A stretch of 64,000 nt of DNA from CAMBDS01 sp964355675 (GCA_964355675.1 CAYHEC010000008.1:1-64000), one strand, 5' to 3'. Counted from the stretch's first letter, positions 17,305 through 25,489 are shown. Made by a program: numbers and translations. Notes: a model not told the origin generated them from the letters alone.

Positions 17305-17820
17305 ATGAATGAATCATCACCCAAAATCGAACGAGTTCCAGTGTTGGACCCTGCTGTCAAGAAGCAAAAAGGAGGAGGCGGTACGTTAAAGTGGATCATC
17401 ATCGGCGTGGTGGTAGCCGCCGCGGCAGGGTTTGGCGTTTGGAAATTCGCACCCGGATCAAATAAGGCACATGAGATCGTTGAACCCGAAGGGCTGGAAA
17501 AAAAATCTGAAGAACCTCCGAAATTCGGAGAGGTTTTTCAGCTTACCGATATTGTAATCAATCCAGCCGGTAGTCGACGCGTCTTCATGGTGGTAGTCAC
17601 TCTGGAGCTGGCAAATCCGGAGATGAAGAAAGAGATTGAGAAACGTCAGGCGTTGCTTCGTGACAACCTGATCACGCTTTTTGCGTCGCAACCACTCGAA
17701 GTGCTGATCGACATCAAATACCGTCAGGCATTCAGGGGACGAGTGAAAAAGATAATGGATCATCATCTTGGCGAAGGGACCGTATCGCGAGTATTCTTCG
17801 AAAAATGGGTCTTTCAATAA
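17305..17820 (+). CDS. fliL: flagellar basal body-associated protein FliL
   Basis: A 171-residue single-pass membrane protein that forms rings around the stator MotB linker. A membrane segment is at about residues 27-46 (WIIIGVVVAAAAGFGVWKF), followed by a SPFH-like periplasmic domain (FQLTDIVINPAGSRRVFMVV onward; last residues TVSRVFFEKWVFQ). The start is three bases after motB. Its position between motB and fliM is standard. Confidence 0.94.
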   Translation: MNESSPKIERVPVLDPAVKKQKGGGGTLKWIIIGVVVAAAAGFGVWKFAPGSNKAHEIVEPEGLEKKSEEPPKFGEVFQLTDIVINPAGSRRVFMVVVTLELANPEMKKEIEKRQALLRDNLITLFASQPLEVLIDIKYRQAFRGRVKKIMDHHLGEGTVSRVFFEKWVFQ

Positions 17821-17836
17821 ACGTGAGTCTTAAACT

Positions 17837-17892
17837 CTTGGAGGGCGGGATTAATCCCGCCCTCAAGGGCGGACTGAAGTCCGCCCTCCAAG
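17837..17892. repeat. nested GGAGGGCGG-family palindromes (fliL/fliM intergenic)
   Basis: Outer arms CTTGGAGGGCGG (17837-17848) and CCGCCCTCCAAG (17881-17892) are perfect complements. Between them lie two inner palindromes, GGCGGGATTAATCCCGCC and GGGCGGACTGAAGTCCGCCC, which share the outer arms. The fliM ribosome-binding site AAAGGAGG follows immediately. Confidence 0.85.
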
Positions 17893-17921
17893 AACGGTAC
17901 AACTCTTAAAGGAGGCAGTGT

Positions 17922-18911
17922 ATGAATAAAATCCTGTCCCAGGAAGAAATCGACGCTCTCCTTACCACCGTATCGAAGGGCGGCTCAGCCGAGAGTACAA
18001 TCGGTGATCGAAGGGCGGTTCATCTCTATGATTTCAAGCATCCAGAGAGGATATCGAAAGAACAGATTCGTACATTGCGAACGGTTCACGATAATTTTGC
18101 GCGGCTTTTTGCTACAAACCTCTCGACCTCGTTACGGACTTTAGTCGATGTGAACCTTCTTTCAATCGATCAGGTGACCTTCAGCGAATATACGATGTCA
18201 CTCTCAGTGCCGAGCGCATTATATACGTTAAGGTTGCAGGCGCTTGAAGGAAAAGGGATACTTGAAATAGCGCCACAGTTTCTTCTGTACGTGGTAGATC
18301 GGATGCTTGGTGGATTCGGTGAAACAAATTCCGAAGCCCGCGAGATCACGATTATCGAGCAGAATGTTGTTTCGAAAATGATGCAGACCATCATTTCGTT
18401 ATTGAATGAAGTCTGGAGCCAAGTACACTCATTGGACGCGACGCTTGAAGGCTTCGAATCTGACCCGCAATTCATTCAAATTGCACGAGCATCAGAATCA
18501 TTAGCGATCATATTTTTCGAAATCCGAGTGCGTGGAACCGCTTATACGATGAATTTCGGTATCCCCTATTTTGTACTTGAACCAATTCTAAATAAACTTT
18601 CCGCCCAATCGATCATCGCTCTTGCCGGTCGGAGGGATAAAGAAAATGCTCCTACCTCAGTACGCGAGAGAATTCTCTCGACGAAGTTACCACTTAAGGT
18701 ATTACTCGCCGAAACAGTGATGAGCGTTCGAGACTTTATCGATTTGCAGCCGGATGATCTTGTTCAGCTTGACAACCGAACCACTCAGCCACTGCCGATT
18801 ATTGTTGGAGAACGGCTGAAGTTCTTCGGGTCAGGAGGACAGGTTGGGCGGCACCGCGCAGTACGAGTAATCAGACCGATCAGTCCGGAAGAGGAGATCA
18901 TATATGAATAA
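17922..18911 (+). CDS. fliM: flagellar motor switch protein FliM
   Basis: C-ring protein that binds phospho-CheY and transmits the switch signal. The N-terminal CheY-binding peptide ILSQEEIDALL is present (residues 3-13), followed by the CheC-like middle domain (about 40-230) and the C-terminal SpoA domain (ILSTKLPLKVLLAETVMSVR to the end). The 329 residues are normal. A strong AAAGGAGG ribosome-binding site precedes the ATG. The end overlaps fliN by eight bases. Confidence 0.97.
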   Translation: MNKILSQEEIDALLTTVSKGGSAESTIGDRRAVHLYDFKHPERISKEQIRTLRTVHDNFARLFATNLSTSLRTLVDVNLLSIDQVTFSEYTMSLSVPSALYTLRLQALEGKGILEIAPQFLLYVVDRMLGGFGETNSEAREITIIEQNVVSKMMQTIISLLNEVWSQVHSLDATLEGFESDPQFIQIARASESLAIIFFEIRVRGTAYTMNFGIPYFVLEPILNKLSAQSIIALAGRRDKENAPTSVRERILSTKLPLKVLLAETVMSVRDFIDLQPDDLVQLDNRTTQPLPIIVGERLKFFGSGGQVGRHRAVRVIRPISPEEEIIYE

Positions 18912-19884
18912 ACCAGGAAAAGCCGCGAGTCGGCAAAGTCTTGCCGTTTGGATGGCTGGAGTCAGAGGCCGCATTGAATCGACTCTTAGCGCGATGCTCG
19001 AGAAGAGTGTAACACTATCACTCGAACTTCCGCGCAATTTAAAGAGCCGGGACTACGATGCCATACTACAGGAAGGACCTGTAGTGATAAGCCTACCGTT
19101 CGGCCCGGATTTTGGGTGGCATTTGTTGTTACCACAATCGCTTGCCGGGGCAATGGCTGACATTGCTTCGATGGGCGATGGATCGGCGGCTTTCAACTCC
19201 GAAACCCATACGAGCACTCTTCAAGAGATATTCGGACAGGTCGAGGCAGATATAGAGCCGGAAGTTTCCGAGGTAGTTGGAGCAACTATTGAAATTTCGC
19301 CTGTCGAAGTATCAGTTTCAGCCGATTCTCATATCGCTTCCGCCGGTGGTAATCCAGGAATAGTCGGTCAAATCGAGATCGAAGGACTCAATAAATGTCC
19401 ATTAATCATTTTGTTCGATTTGGGTTTCACTATGCAATTCTCAACGGCAGAAAATGAGGACGAAGTTAGCGGACCGGCAGTTAGAAAGCAACAGACAGGC
19501 AGTCCCGCATCTGCACCTGCACCTGAAAGATCTTCGCAATCCTCCCAGCACCAAGGTCCGGTTGCTCGTCCTGCCGCATTCGAGGATTTTGGTCATGTTC
19601 AAACCCATAAGACCGAAAAAAGCGGGCAAAATATAGACTCGCTCCTTGATATCAGCTTGCCGATCATAATCGAGCTTGGGCGAGCCAAGATGCTGATTCG
19701 AGAGGTTCTTGATCTTGGTCCAGGATCGGTAATCGAACTCGACAAGCTCTCGGGTGAGCCTGTCGATTTATATGTTAACGATAAAAAGTTTGCACGCGGC
19801 GAAGTGGTCGTCATTGAGGAGAATTTTGGGGTACGGATTACCGAATTGATAAAGGTTGAAGATCGATTGAAGGCTTTGAAGTGA
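18904..19884 (+). CDS. fliN: flagellar motor switch protein FliN (long, FliY-like layout)
   Basis: C-ring subunit and docking site for FliH/FliI. The C-terminal SpoA domain is canonical (LLDISLPIIIELGRAKMLIR and FARGEVVVIEENFGVRITEL, about residues 245-315). At 326 residues it is more than twice the E. coli FliN. The N-terminal 180 residues (DYDAILQEGPVVISLPFGPD; LQEIFGQVEADIEPEVSEVV) resemble the CheC/YscQ-type domain of long FliY proteins, joined by a Ser/Pro/Gln-rich linker (about 190-225). I cannot show CheY-phosphatase motifs, so I keep the FliN name. Confidence 0.9.
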   Translation: MNKPGKAASRQSLAVWMAGVRGRIESTLSAMLEKSVTLSLELPRNLKSRDYDAILQEGPVVISLPFGPDFGWHLLLPQSLAGAMADIASMGDGSAAFNSETHTSTLQEIFGQVEADIEPEVSEVVGATIEISPVEVSVSADSHIASAGGNPGIVGQIEIEGLNKCPLIILFDLGFTMQFSTAENEDEVSGPAVRKQQTGSPASAPAPERSSQSSQHQGPVARPAAFEDFGHVQTHKTEKSGQNIDSLLDISLPIIIELGRAKMLIREVLDLGPGSVIELDKLSGEPVDLYVNDKKFARGEVVVIEENFGVRITELIKVEDRLKALK

Positions 19885-19916
19885 GATTCCTTTTTATGTC
19901 AGGTTTGATAGGTGAT

Positions 19917-20005
19917 CTTGGAGGGCGGACTTTCAGTCCGCTCTTGGACAAGCGAGGACGCTTATCCTACGCGAGCGAGAGCGGACTGAAAGTCCGCCCT
20001 CCAAG
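19917..20005. repeat. long perfect inverted repeat (fliN/fliO intergenic)
   Basis: A 28-bp arm beginning CTTGGAGGGCGGACTTTCAG (19917-19944) is perfectly complementary to 19978-20005. The 33-base loop itself contains an AAGCG/CGCTT hairpin. A partial further copy (CTGAAAGTCCGC) follows at about 20013. This is the longest perfect hairpin in the window and lies inside the flagellar operon. Confidence 0.9.
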
Positions 20006-20046
20006 AAGGCCACTGAAAGTCCGCTGTTCAAGAAGGCCGTCCTAAT

Positions 20047-20511
20047 ATGCCTCCCGTAATAGAAATTATTCTTGCAACCAGCACTTTTGCACAATTAGCA
20101 TCACCAGACTCTCTGGCAAAATCGTGGTCGGGGGAGCCGGGTTTGTGGCCGTTGATGAAGGTTCTGCTGTTGCTGGTATTAGTACTTGGATTGGTGTGGA
20201 TATCTCTTTCAGCGCTTAGGAAGGTTACCGGTAAAGGCGGCGGATCGTTGAAAGGGGTTGAGATAATAGGTGGTTTACCGCTTGGTCCACGACGGTCATT
20301 GATTTTTGTCAAGATTGCTGGCAAAGTACATATAATCGGAGCGACCGACCATCATCTCACTTCGATAGGGCAAATCGACGATCCGGCAGAGGTCTCCGAA
20401 CTGGTATCGAACGGCCCTTCTGACAATATGACTCAATTCAAGGACATATTGGGAAAATTTACCCGGCAAAACGTCACAAAGAGCAGACGAGGAGACGGGA
20501 ACGATGCTTAA
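20047..20511 (+). CDS. fliO: flagellar biosynthetic protein FliO
   Basis: A 154-residue bitopic membrane protein that helps assemble the FliP export gate. It has an N-terminal hydrophobic stretch, a clear membrane segment (about residues 36-57, VLLLLVLVLGLVWISLSAL) and the FliO motif GGSLKGVEIIGGLPLGPRRS followed by LIFVKIAGKVHIIGATDHHL. The gene is variable in length across bacteria; identification rests on this motif and on its location directly before fliP, which it overlaps by eight bases. Confidence 0.9.
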   Translation: MPPVIEIILATSTFAQLASPDSLAKSWSGEPGLWPLMKVLLLLVLVLGLVWISLSALRKVTGKGGGSLKGVEIIGGLPLGPRRSLIFVKIAGKVHIIGATDHHLTSIGQIDDPAEVSELVSNGPSDNMTQFKDILGKFTRQNVTKSRRGDGNDA

Positions 20512-21244
20512 ACTGATTATGACTTGCGCATCGGGGATGCTAATACCCGTATTTGGTTACGCTCAAACAGCGATACCCAAAATAACTCTCGGTATTGGGC
20601 AAGCGAGTTCTACGGGCGACATAACGGTTACGTTGCAAGTGATGTTACTTCTTACAGTTCTGTCGCTTGCGCCTTCGATTCTCATTATGATGACCTCGTT
20701 CACACGAATCATCGTAATTTTACATTTTTTGCGTCAGGCAATAGGCACGCAGTCGATGCCTCCAAACCAACTTGTGGTCGGATTAGCTCTTTTTCTTACG
20801 ATGTTTGTGATGCAGAGTACGGTAGATCAGATCTACGAGACGGCTTGGAAGCCATACAAGGCTGGCACGATCAACATTCAAGAAGCATATAAGACGTCCC
20901 AAAAGCCAATTACCGAGTTTATGCTGAAACAAACTCGTGAAAAAGACCTGGCGCTATTTGTCAAATTATCCGGAAGACCACAACCGGATAGTCCAGTCGA
21001 TCTGCCACTTTCTGTGGTAGTTCCCGGGTTCGCTATCAGCGAACTACGGACGGCGTTCCAGATCGGTTTTTTGATTTACATGCCTTTTCTGGTGATCGAC
21101 ATGGTTGTGGCGTCGGTGCTGATGTCGATGGGAATGATGATGCTTCCTCCAGCGATGGTGTCTCTGCCATTTAAAATTCTACTGTTTGTGCTTGTCGATG
21201 GCTGGTATTTGACTGTCGAAGCCATTGTGAAAGGATTTAAATAG
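20504..21244 (+). CDS. fliP: flagellar export gate protein FliP
   Basis: Core of the FliPQR export gate. It carries a cleavable N-terminal signal peptide (about residues 1-19, ending PVFGYA), unusual for inner-membrane proteins but typical for FliP, then membrane segments and the signatures TSFTRIIVILHFLRQAIGTQ and MVVASVLMSMGMMMLPPAMV. The 246 residues match the family. The stop is directly followed by the fliQ ATG. Confidence 0.97.
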   Translation: MLKLIMTCASGMLIPVFGYAQTAIPKITLGIGQASSTGDITVTLQVMLLLTVLSLAPSILIMMTSFTRIIVILHFLRQAIGTQSMPPNQLVVGLALFLTMFVMQSTVDQIYETAWKPYKAGTINIQEAYKTSQKPITEFMLKQTREKDLALFVKLSGRPQPDSPVDLPLSVVVPGFAISELRTAFQIGFLIYMPFLVIDMVVASVLMSMGMMMLPPAMVSLPFKILLFVLVDGWYLTVEAIVKGFK

Positions 21245-21514
21245 ATGACTCCGGAATTTGCAACTTGGATTTGCAAAGAAACTATTTATACCGCGTTGAT
21301 GGTTGCGGCTCCGATGCTGTTGGCAGGCCTGGTAATAGGGATTGCAATCAGCCTTTTTCAGGCAGTAACCCAGATTCATGAGATGACTCTGACTTTTATC
21401 CCAAAGATTTTGGCGGTGGCAACAGTGATGCTCTTCACGATGCCCTGGATGATACGCGTAGTTCTTGGTTTCACAAGACATATTTTTTCGTTGATATCTT
21501 CGCCGGTGATGTAA
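21245..21514 (+). CDS. fliQ: flagellar export gate protein FliQ
   Basis: An 89-residue two-membrane-segment subunit of the FliPQR gate. The sequence APMLLAGLVIGIAISLFQAV with TQIHEMTLTFIPKILAV is the family core. The ATG directly follows the fliP TAG, and the gene ends one base before the fliR start. Confidence 0.97.
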   Translation: MTPEFATWICKETIYTALMVAAPMLLAGLVIGIAISLFQAVTQIHEMTLTFIPKILAVATVMLFTMPWMIRVVLGFTRHIFSLISSPVM

Positions 21515-21515
21515 A

Positions 21516-22292
21516 TTGTTTGGATATGAATGGAATATAATCGAAGGAGCGATACTCTCCTTTATCCGGATAGGAACGGCACTTGCTCTGATGCCGTTTT
21601 TCGGTTACACGGCAGTTCCTTTACAAATAAAAGCCGCACTAAGTTTTATCCTTGCGATAGCACTTGCTCCCACCGCCGCAATGGCGCTTCCGACAACGAT
21701 AACCGGTGTACTTCCAATTATGGGAGTCGCAATCAGTGAGGCGGCCGTCGGCTTGACAATCGGAGCGGCTACAGTGCTAATTTTGGTGGGAGCCGAGTTC
21801 GCTGGGACATTGATCGGGTTGCAGATGGGATTTTCTTCGGTGACGTTGTTCGATCCTCAAGCGGGTGAAGAAGTTTCGATCATCGGTCGATTGGAGTATC
21901 TGATGGCGTTGATGATTTTTATAACGCTTGATGGTCACCATATGCTTTTGACAGCGCTTGGCGGATCTTTTTCTACCATTCCAATTGGAGGCGGCACATT
22001 CGGCGGGGATGCGCCGTTATTTTTTGGGAGACTGACCGCCGAAGTATTTGTAGTAGGGGTAAAACTTGCCGCTCCGGTCTTGGCAATACTTCTTCTGACG
22101 GAGATTGGACTGGGATTCGTTTCGCGAGCCATGCCGCAGATGAATGTTTTTGCTGATTCTTTTCCATTAAAGATTGGGATCGGACTTATCGCCATGGCAG
22201 TCACCTGGCCTCTATTTGTATTTGTATTATCAAAGAGTTTCGATAAATTTGGCGGTTCTCTTATTCAATTTATTGGAATGATGGGTAAGTAA
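21516..22292 (+). CDS. fliR: flagellar export gate protein FliR
   Basis: A 258-residue gate subunit with about six membrane segments. Typical regions include AEFAGTLIGLQMGFSSVTLF and RAMPQMNVFADSFPLKIGIG. The start is a TTG at 21516 one base after fliQ; an ATG at 21526 is out of frame. The order fliP-Q-R-flhB is conserved. Confidence 0.95.
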   Translation: MFGYEWNIIEGAILSFIRIGTALALMPFFGYTAVPLQIKAALSFILAIALAPTAAMALPTTITGVLPIMGVAISEAAVGLTIGAATVLILVGAEFAGTLIGLQMGFSSVTLFDPQAGEEVSIIGRLEYLMALMIFITLDGHHMLLTALGGSFSTIPIGGGTFGGDAPLFFGRLTAEVFVVGVKLAAPVLAILLLTEIGLGFVSRAMPQMNVFADSFPLKIGIGLIAMAVTWPLFVFVLSKSFDKFGGSLIQFIGMMGK

Positions 22293-22370
22293 GGGAATCG
22301 ACCCGGCTGAATTTCTTGCACGGTATTTGCGTTATTTTCTATCGGTACCGGCGACGTTAGTCGCGGCTCA

Positions 22371-22392
22371 AAGGGCGAATAAATTCGCCCTT
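22371..22392. repeat. palindrome AAGGGCGAAT/ATTCGCCCTT (fliR/flhB intergenic)
   Basis: A near-perfect 22-base palindrome in a 150-base gap inside the export-gate operon. It belongs to the GGGCGA family also seen at 11789-11809, 36239-36300 and 46164-46188. Confidence 0.8.
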
Positions 22393-22442
22393 ACTCATAA
22401 TGCCCCTGTATCTCAACAATCAAACGAGACTCCTGACCACCA

Positions 22443-23504
22443 ATGTCAGACTCCTTTCAGGACAAAACAGAAAAACCAACCGGGAAGCGGATCTCGGAGG
22501 CTCGAGACAAAGGCAATGTCTCGAAGTCTCAGGATCTTTGCGCGGCGGCGTCGATGCTTGCCGGTACGGTTGGGCTGATGATCTTCGGTCCTGATATGGT
22601 TGACCTCCTCAAAAGCGCGTTTGTCACAATTATCACTCACCTTTCAGACATTCAACTGACTCCAGATACGATTCCCGAGCTTCTTCTGGTATCGTTGTAT
22701 TTCTCGTTGAGCGTTCTGGGGCCATTTCTCTTAACGTTAATGATCGTGGGAGTAGCGTCTCATGTTCTTCAGACTGGCTTTATGTTTGCGGGAAAGGCTC
22801 TCGAACCGAAACTCTCCAACCTCAACCCACTTAATGGGATAAAGAAGATGTTTTCTTCTCGAGGGTTGATAGAATTAGTCAAAGGAGCGGTCAAAATATT
22901 AATTGTTGGGTGGGTCGGTTATTTAACGGTCAAGGGAAGCATTCCAAGCTTGATTCCATTGATGGATGAGGAAATAGGTCAGTTGATTGCGGCTATCGGT
23001 CATTTTGCGTTGAAGTTATCGTTAAGGTTGACGCTTGCCTTCACAATTCTGGCGATACTCGACTTTGCCTTCCAGAAATGGAAATACATGGAAGATTTGA
23101 AAATGACGAAACAGGAGATAAAGGAGGAGATGAGGCAGAGTGAGGGCGATCCACTGATAAAAGGCAAGATACGCCAGCTTCAAATGCAGACCAGCCTCAA
23201 CCGAATGATAAAAAGGATTCCCGAAGCCGACGTGATACTGGCCAACCCGATCCACCTTGCAGTAGCGTTAAAATACGACCCTGCTACGATGATGGCTCCG
23301 CAGGTGATCGCCAAAGGCAAGCGGAAGGTCGCCGAGCGGATCAAGCAGATCGCCCGCGACCACAACATCCCGGTTATCGAGGAGCCGGAGTTGGCGCGAG
23401 CCATATTCAAGGCGACTGAGATCGGGCAGGAAGTGCCTTACGATCTTTTTCAAGCGGTGGCGGAAATTATGGCGATGGTGTATAGGATTAAGAAGGCGGC
23501 ATGA
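22443..23504 (+). CDS. flhB: flagellar export switch protein FlhB
   Basis: Export-specificity switch; the cytoplasmic domain autocleaves and responds to FliK. The 353 residues include four membrane segments (about 35-210) and the cytoplasmic domain (KMTKQEIKEEMRQSEGDPLI). The self-cleavage motif reads NPIH at residues 268-271 rather than the usual NPTH; the catalytic Asn-Pro pair is kept. The C-terminal region IPVIEEPELARAIFKATEIG is normal. The ATG lacks a strong ribosome-binding site. Confidence 0.96.
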   Translation: MSDSFQDKTEKPTGKRISEARDKGNVSKSQDLCAAASMLAGTVGLMIFGPDMVDLLKSAFVTIITHLSDIQLTPDTIPELLLVSLYFSLSVLGPFLLTLMIVGVASHVLQTGFMFAGKALEPKLSNLNPLNGIKKMFSSRGLIELVKGAVKILIVGWVGYLTVKGSIPSLIPLMDEEIGQLIAAIGHFALKLSLRLTLAFTILAILDFAFQKWKYMEDLKMTKQEIKEEMRQSEGDPLIKGKIRQLQMQTSLNRMIKRIPEADVILANPIHLAVALKYDPATMMAPQVIAKGKRKVAERIKQIARDHNIPVIEEPELARAIFKATEIGQEVPYDLFQAVAEIMAMVYRIKKAA

Positions 23505-23602
23505 TTGGAAGGATGAAGGATGAAATTATAAGGTGGCTGATGTCTATTGCTGTCGAACCTACAGCGCAAAAATTAGCATGATCGCTATAAACAACTATAA
23601 AC

Positions 23603-23631
23603 TTGCTCAGTAGATTTCGAGTCACTATATT
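23603..23631 (+). promoter_or_regulatory. candidate sigma-70 promoter of the methyltransferase gene
   Basis: TTGCTC (23603-23608), a 17-base spacer and TATATT (23626-23631) fit the housekeeping consensus, about 47 bases before the TTG start. A separate promoter is expected for a modification gene inserted in a foreign operon. Assignment is by motif only. Confidence 0.5.
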
Positions 23632-23677
23632 GTGGGTGTTAATTACCTTACCCAAACAGTTAAATTAAAGGATAGAA

Positions 23678-24418
23678 TTGATAAATTCCAGAATACATGA
23701 CCTATTCGAAGAACCGCAATCTGAGATTGAGTTAATACAAGAAAATGGAAGCAAAGTGAAAAGAACTCAAGGGGGAATCTCGACTTCAAATCTGATTTTT
23801 TCGGCACATTTAGCGGGCAATGCAGACGTGTTTCCAAAGATACTCCAGTTACACGTACCGGAGGGGGCAACGATTGCAGACGTTACCTTTGGTTTAGGAG
23901 TATTTTGGCGTAATGTGCCTGAAAATAAGTATAGGGTTTATGGCACTGATTTGAAGACGGGAGTAGATTTTCGAAATCTACCTTACGAAAATCAGAGTAT
24001 CGACTGTATTGTTTTAGATCCGCCATATATGGAAGGGTTGCTTCGTAAAAGTTCTGAAGCATTAGCAGGTCAGGGTGTATATGTTAGCTTCAGGAATGCA
24101 TACTCAAATGGCAAAGGTTCAGATAACCAACCCAAATGGCACGATGCTGTATTAGATCTATATTATCAGGCGGGCGAGGAAGTTAACCGAGTACTAAAAA
24201 AAGGAGGTGTCTTTATCGTTAAATGCCAAGATGAAGTTTCGGCAAATGTTCAGCGATTGACACATGTTGAACTGATAAAACACTTTGAAAATATAGGATT
24301 TTACACAAAAGATTTATTCGTGATCGTCCGCTCAAACCGTGCATCTGTAAGCAGAATTTTTAAGCAAATACACGCACGTAAGAATCACTCCTATTTTCTG
24401 GTTTTTATCAAGAAATAG
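23678..24418 (+). CDS. DNA methyltransferase (DPPY type) of a restriction-modification cassette
   Basis: A SAM-dependent amino-methyltransferase that would protect the host recognition site. The SAM-binding motif is near residues 69-77 (VTFGLGVFW) and the catalytic motif DPPY is at 114-117, as in N6-adenine or N4-cytosine enzymes. The VNRVLKKGGVFIVKCQDE strand-loop (about 166-183) is typical of the Rossmann fold. The start is TTG at 23678 with AAAGGA six bases upstream. It is tail-to-tail with the endonuclease gene, overlapping it by 11 bases. Composition is visibly A+T-richer than the flanking flagellar genes, suggesting acquisition. Target specificity cannot be read. Confidence 0.85.
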   Translation: MINSRIHDLFEEPQSEIELIQENGSKVKRTQGGISTSNLIFSAHLAGNADVFPKILQLHVPEGATIADVTFGLGVFWRNVPENKYRVYGTDLKTGVDFRNLPYENQSIDCIVLDPPYMEGLLRKSSEALAGQGVYVSFRNAYSNGKGSDNQPKWHDAVLDLYYQAGEEVNRVLKKGGVFIVKCQDEVSANVQRLTHVELIKHFENIGFYTKDLFVIVRSNRASVSRIFKQIHARKNHSYFLVFIKK

Positions 24419-25025
24419 CAGTATTTTGTCTATTTTCCCGACGATCTCGAACAATAGCCTTAATAAGAGGGAATGGATCGTTCACGAAAGGCGCGACTAT
24501 TGGGTAAGTTATTGTTTGGTTTCCCTTGAGTAGGAGCGATCTAATTGCTTCTGGGTATTTCTTAAAATTGGTTATTTCTAAATCGGTCGATCTCGCAAAT
24601 GCAAACTCCCACCTCTGGCAAAATCCAAACAGATTGACGGCTACAATCTCAAAGTCTGTGACTTTGATGCAAGTCGTTGCCAACCTCTCTCCGCTTGGCA
24701 GTATTATTGACCGCTTATCGCTTGCATCACATTGAAATATAGCAACTTGCCCATCTTTCGATTCTTTAATTGAGTTCATTTGCAGTGATTTTACTTCGAC
24801 CTTAATCTCAAACCCTTCATAATCAATAACAAGATCACATTTCTGACCGCGATCATGATCATCAGGTTTATAAGAACCTCTGACTTTTGGAGGTGAGAAC
24901 CACAGATTTCTAACTTTAAATTCTGAAAGATAGCCGAATATCATTCCTCTCAAACTTGGATTTGTATCGATCAATTCGGTAAGTTCATCGATTGTGATAT
25001 CCCATCGATCAATAATGCTATTCAT
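24408..25025 (-). CDS. type II restriction endonuclease-like protein, PD-(D/E)XK
   Basis: A 205-residue protein with a probable nuclease core: Asp64 (KCDLVIDYEGFEIKV) followed by Glu77-Val-Lys79 (VEVKSLQ), the D...EXK arrangement of restriction enzymes. Its pairing with a DPPY methyltransferase and an XRE controller identifies it as the probable restriction subunit. The ATG overlaps the end of the controller gene by eight bases, so controller and nuclease form one operon, the usual way to delay nuclease synthesis. Family and recognition site are not identified. Confidence 0.75.
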   Translation of the reverse strand: MNSIIDRWDITIDELTELIDTNPSLRGMIFGYLSEFKVRNLWFSPPKVRGSYKPDDHDRGQKCDLVIDYEGFEIKVEVKSLQMNSIKESKDGQVAIFQCDASDKRSIILPSGERLATTCIKVTDFEIVAVNLFGFCQRWEFAFARSTDLEITNFKKYPEAIRSLLLKGNQTITYPIVAPFVNDPFPLIKAIVRDRRENRQNTAIS

Positions 25026-25251
25026 TTACACTCCGGAACAATTCGGAAAGAGGTATATCGAGAGCACCGGCGACTTTCCTGAGATTTGAAATACTTATGT
25101 TTCGATTCCCTCTCTCAATTTCACTAATGTATGTTCGGTGCAATCCTGATTTGAAGGCAAACCCTTCTTGAGAAAGTCCTGCTTCTTCTCTTCGATGCTT
25201 GATTTCGGCACCCAGAGCTACTAAGAAGGGAATATTTGTTTCTTTATTCAT
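25018..25251 (-). CDS. XRE-family helix-turn-helix controller (C protein) of the R-M cassette
   Basis: A 77-residue Cro/C1-type regulator. The HTH spans about residues 13-68 (IKHRREEAGLSQEGFAFKSG; LHRTYISEIERGNRNISISN), closely resembling controller proteins of type II R-M systems. The ATG at 25251 is preferred; a TTG at 25287 in frame would add 12 residues. It lies directly upstream of, and overlaps, the endonuclease gene. It should bind its own upstream region and time endonuclease expression. Confidence 0.85.
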   Translation of the reverse strand: MNKETNIPFLVALGAEIKHRREEAGLSQEGFAFKSGLHRTYISEIERGNRNISISNLRKVAGALDIPLSELFRSVNE

Positions 25252-25306
25252 ATAGACAAGATCGATAAACTGACGAATCGGCGTCAACAGAATCCGCGTA
25301 ACATCA

Positions 25307-25330
25307 GGACTTCTAAGAAAAATAAGTCTT
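25307..25330. promoter_or_regulatory. candidate controller-protein operator
   Basis: Imperfect inverted repeat AGGACTT (25307-25313) and AAGTCTT (25324-25330), about 55-80 bases upstream of the controller start. It contains the GACT/AGTC half-sites usual for C-box operators, but only one symmetric pair and a wide spacer. The 321-base gap 25252-25572 holds this, a sigma-54 promoter on the other strand and no gene. Confidence 0.3.
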
Positions 25331-25473
25331 CAACTTCCCCCAAGACACAAACGGAGTGGCATACATTTGTCTGTCTGACGCCCAAATTCACCTTTCTTCA
25401 ATCAATACCGCAACTTTCCTTCATTTTACTCTCCATACGCTTGCCTCTCACAATTCTGCTTGTTATCTTTCTC

Positions 25474-25489
25474 TGGCATAACGGTTGCA
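25474..25489 (+). promoter_or_regulatory. sigma-54 (-24/-12) promoter of flhA
   Basis: TGGCATAACGGTTGCA matches TGGCAY-N5-TTGCW with GG-N10-GC spacing (GG 25475-25476, GC 25487-25488), 84 bases before flhA. It gives flhA and downstream genes their own start despite the R-M cassette between flhB and flhA. Confidence 0.8.
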
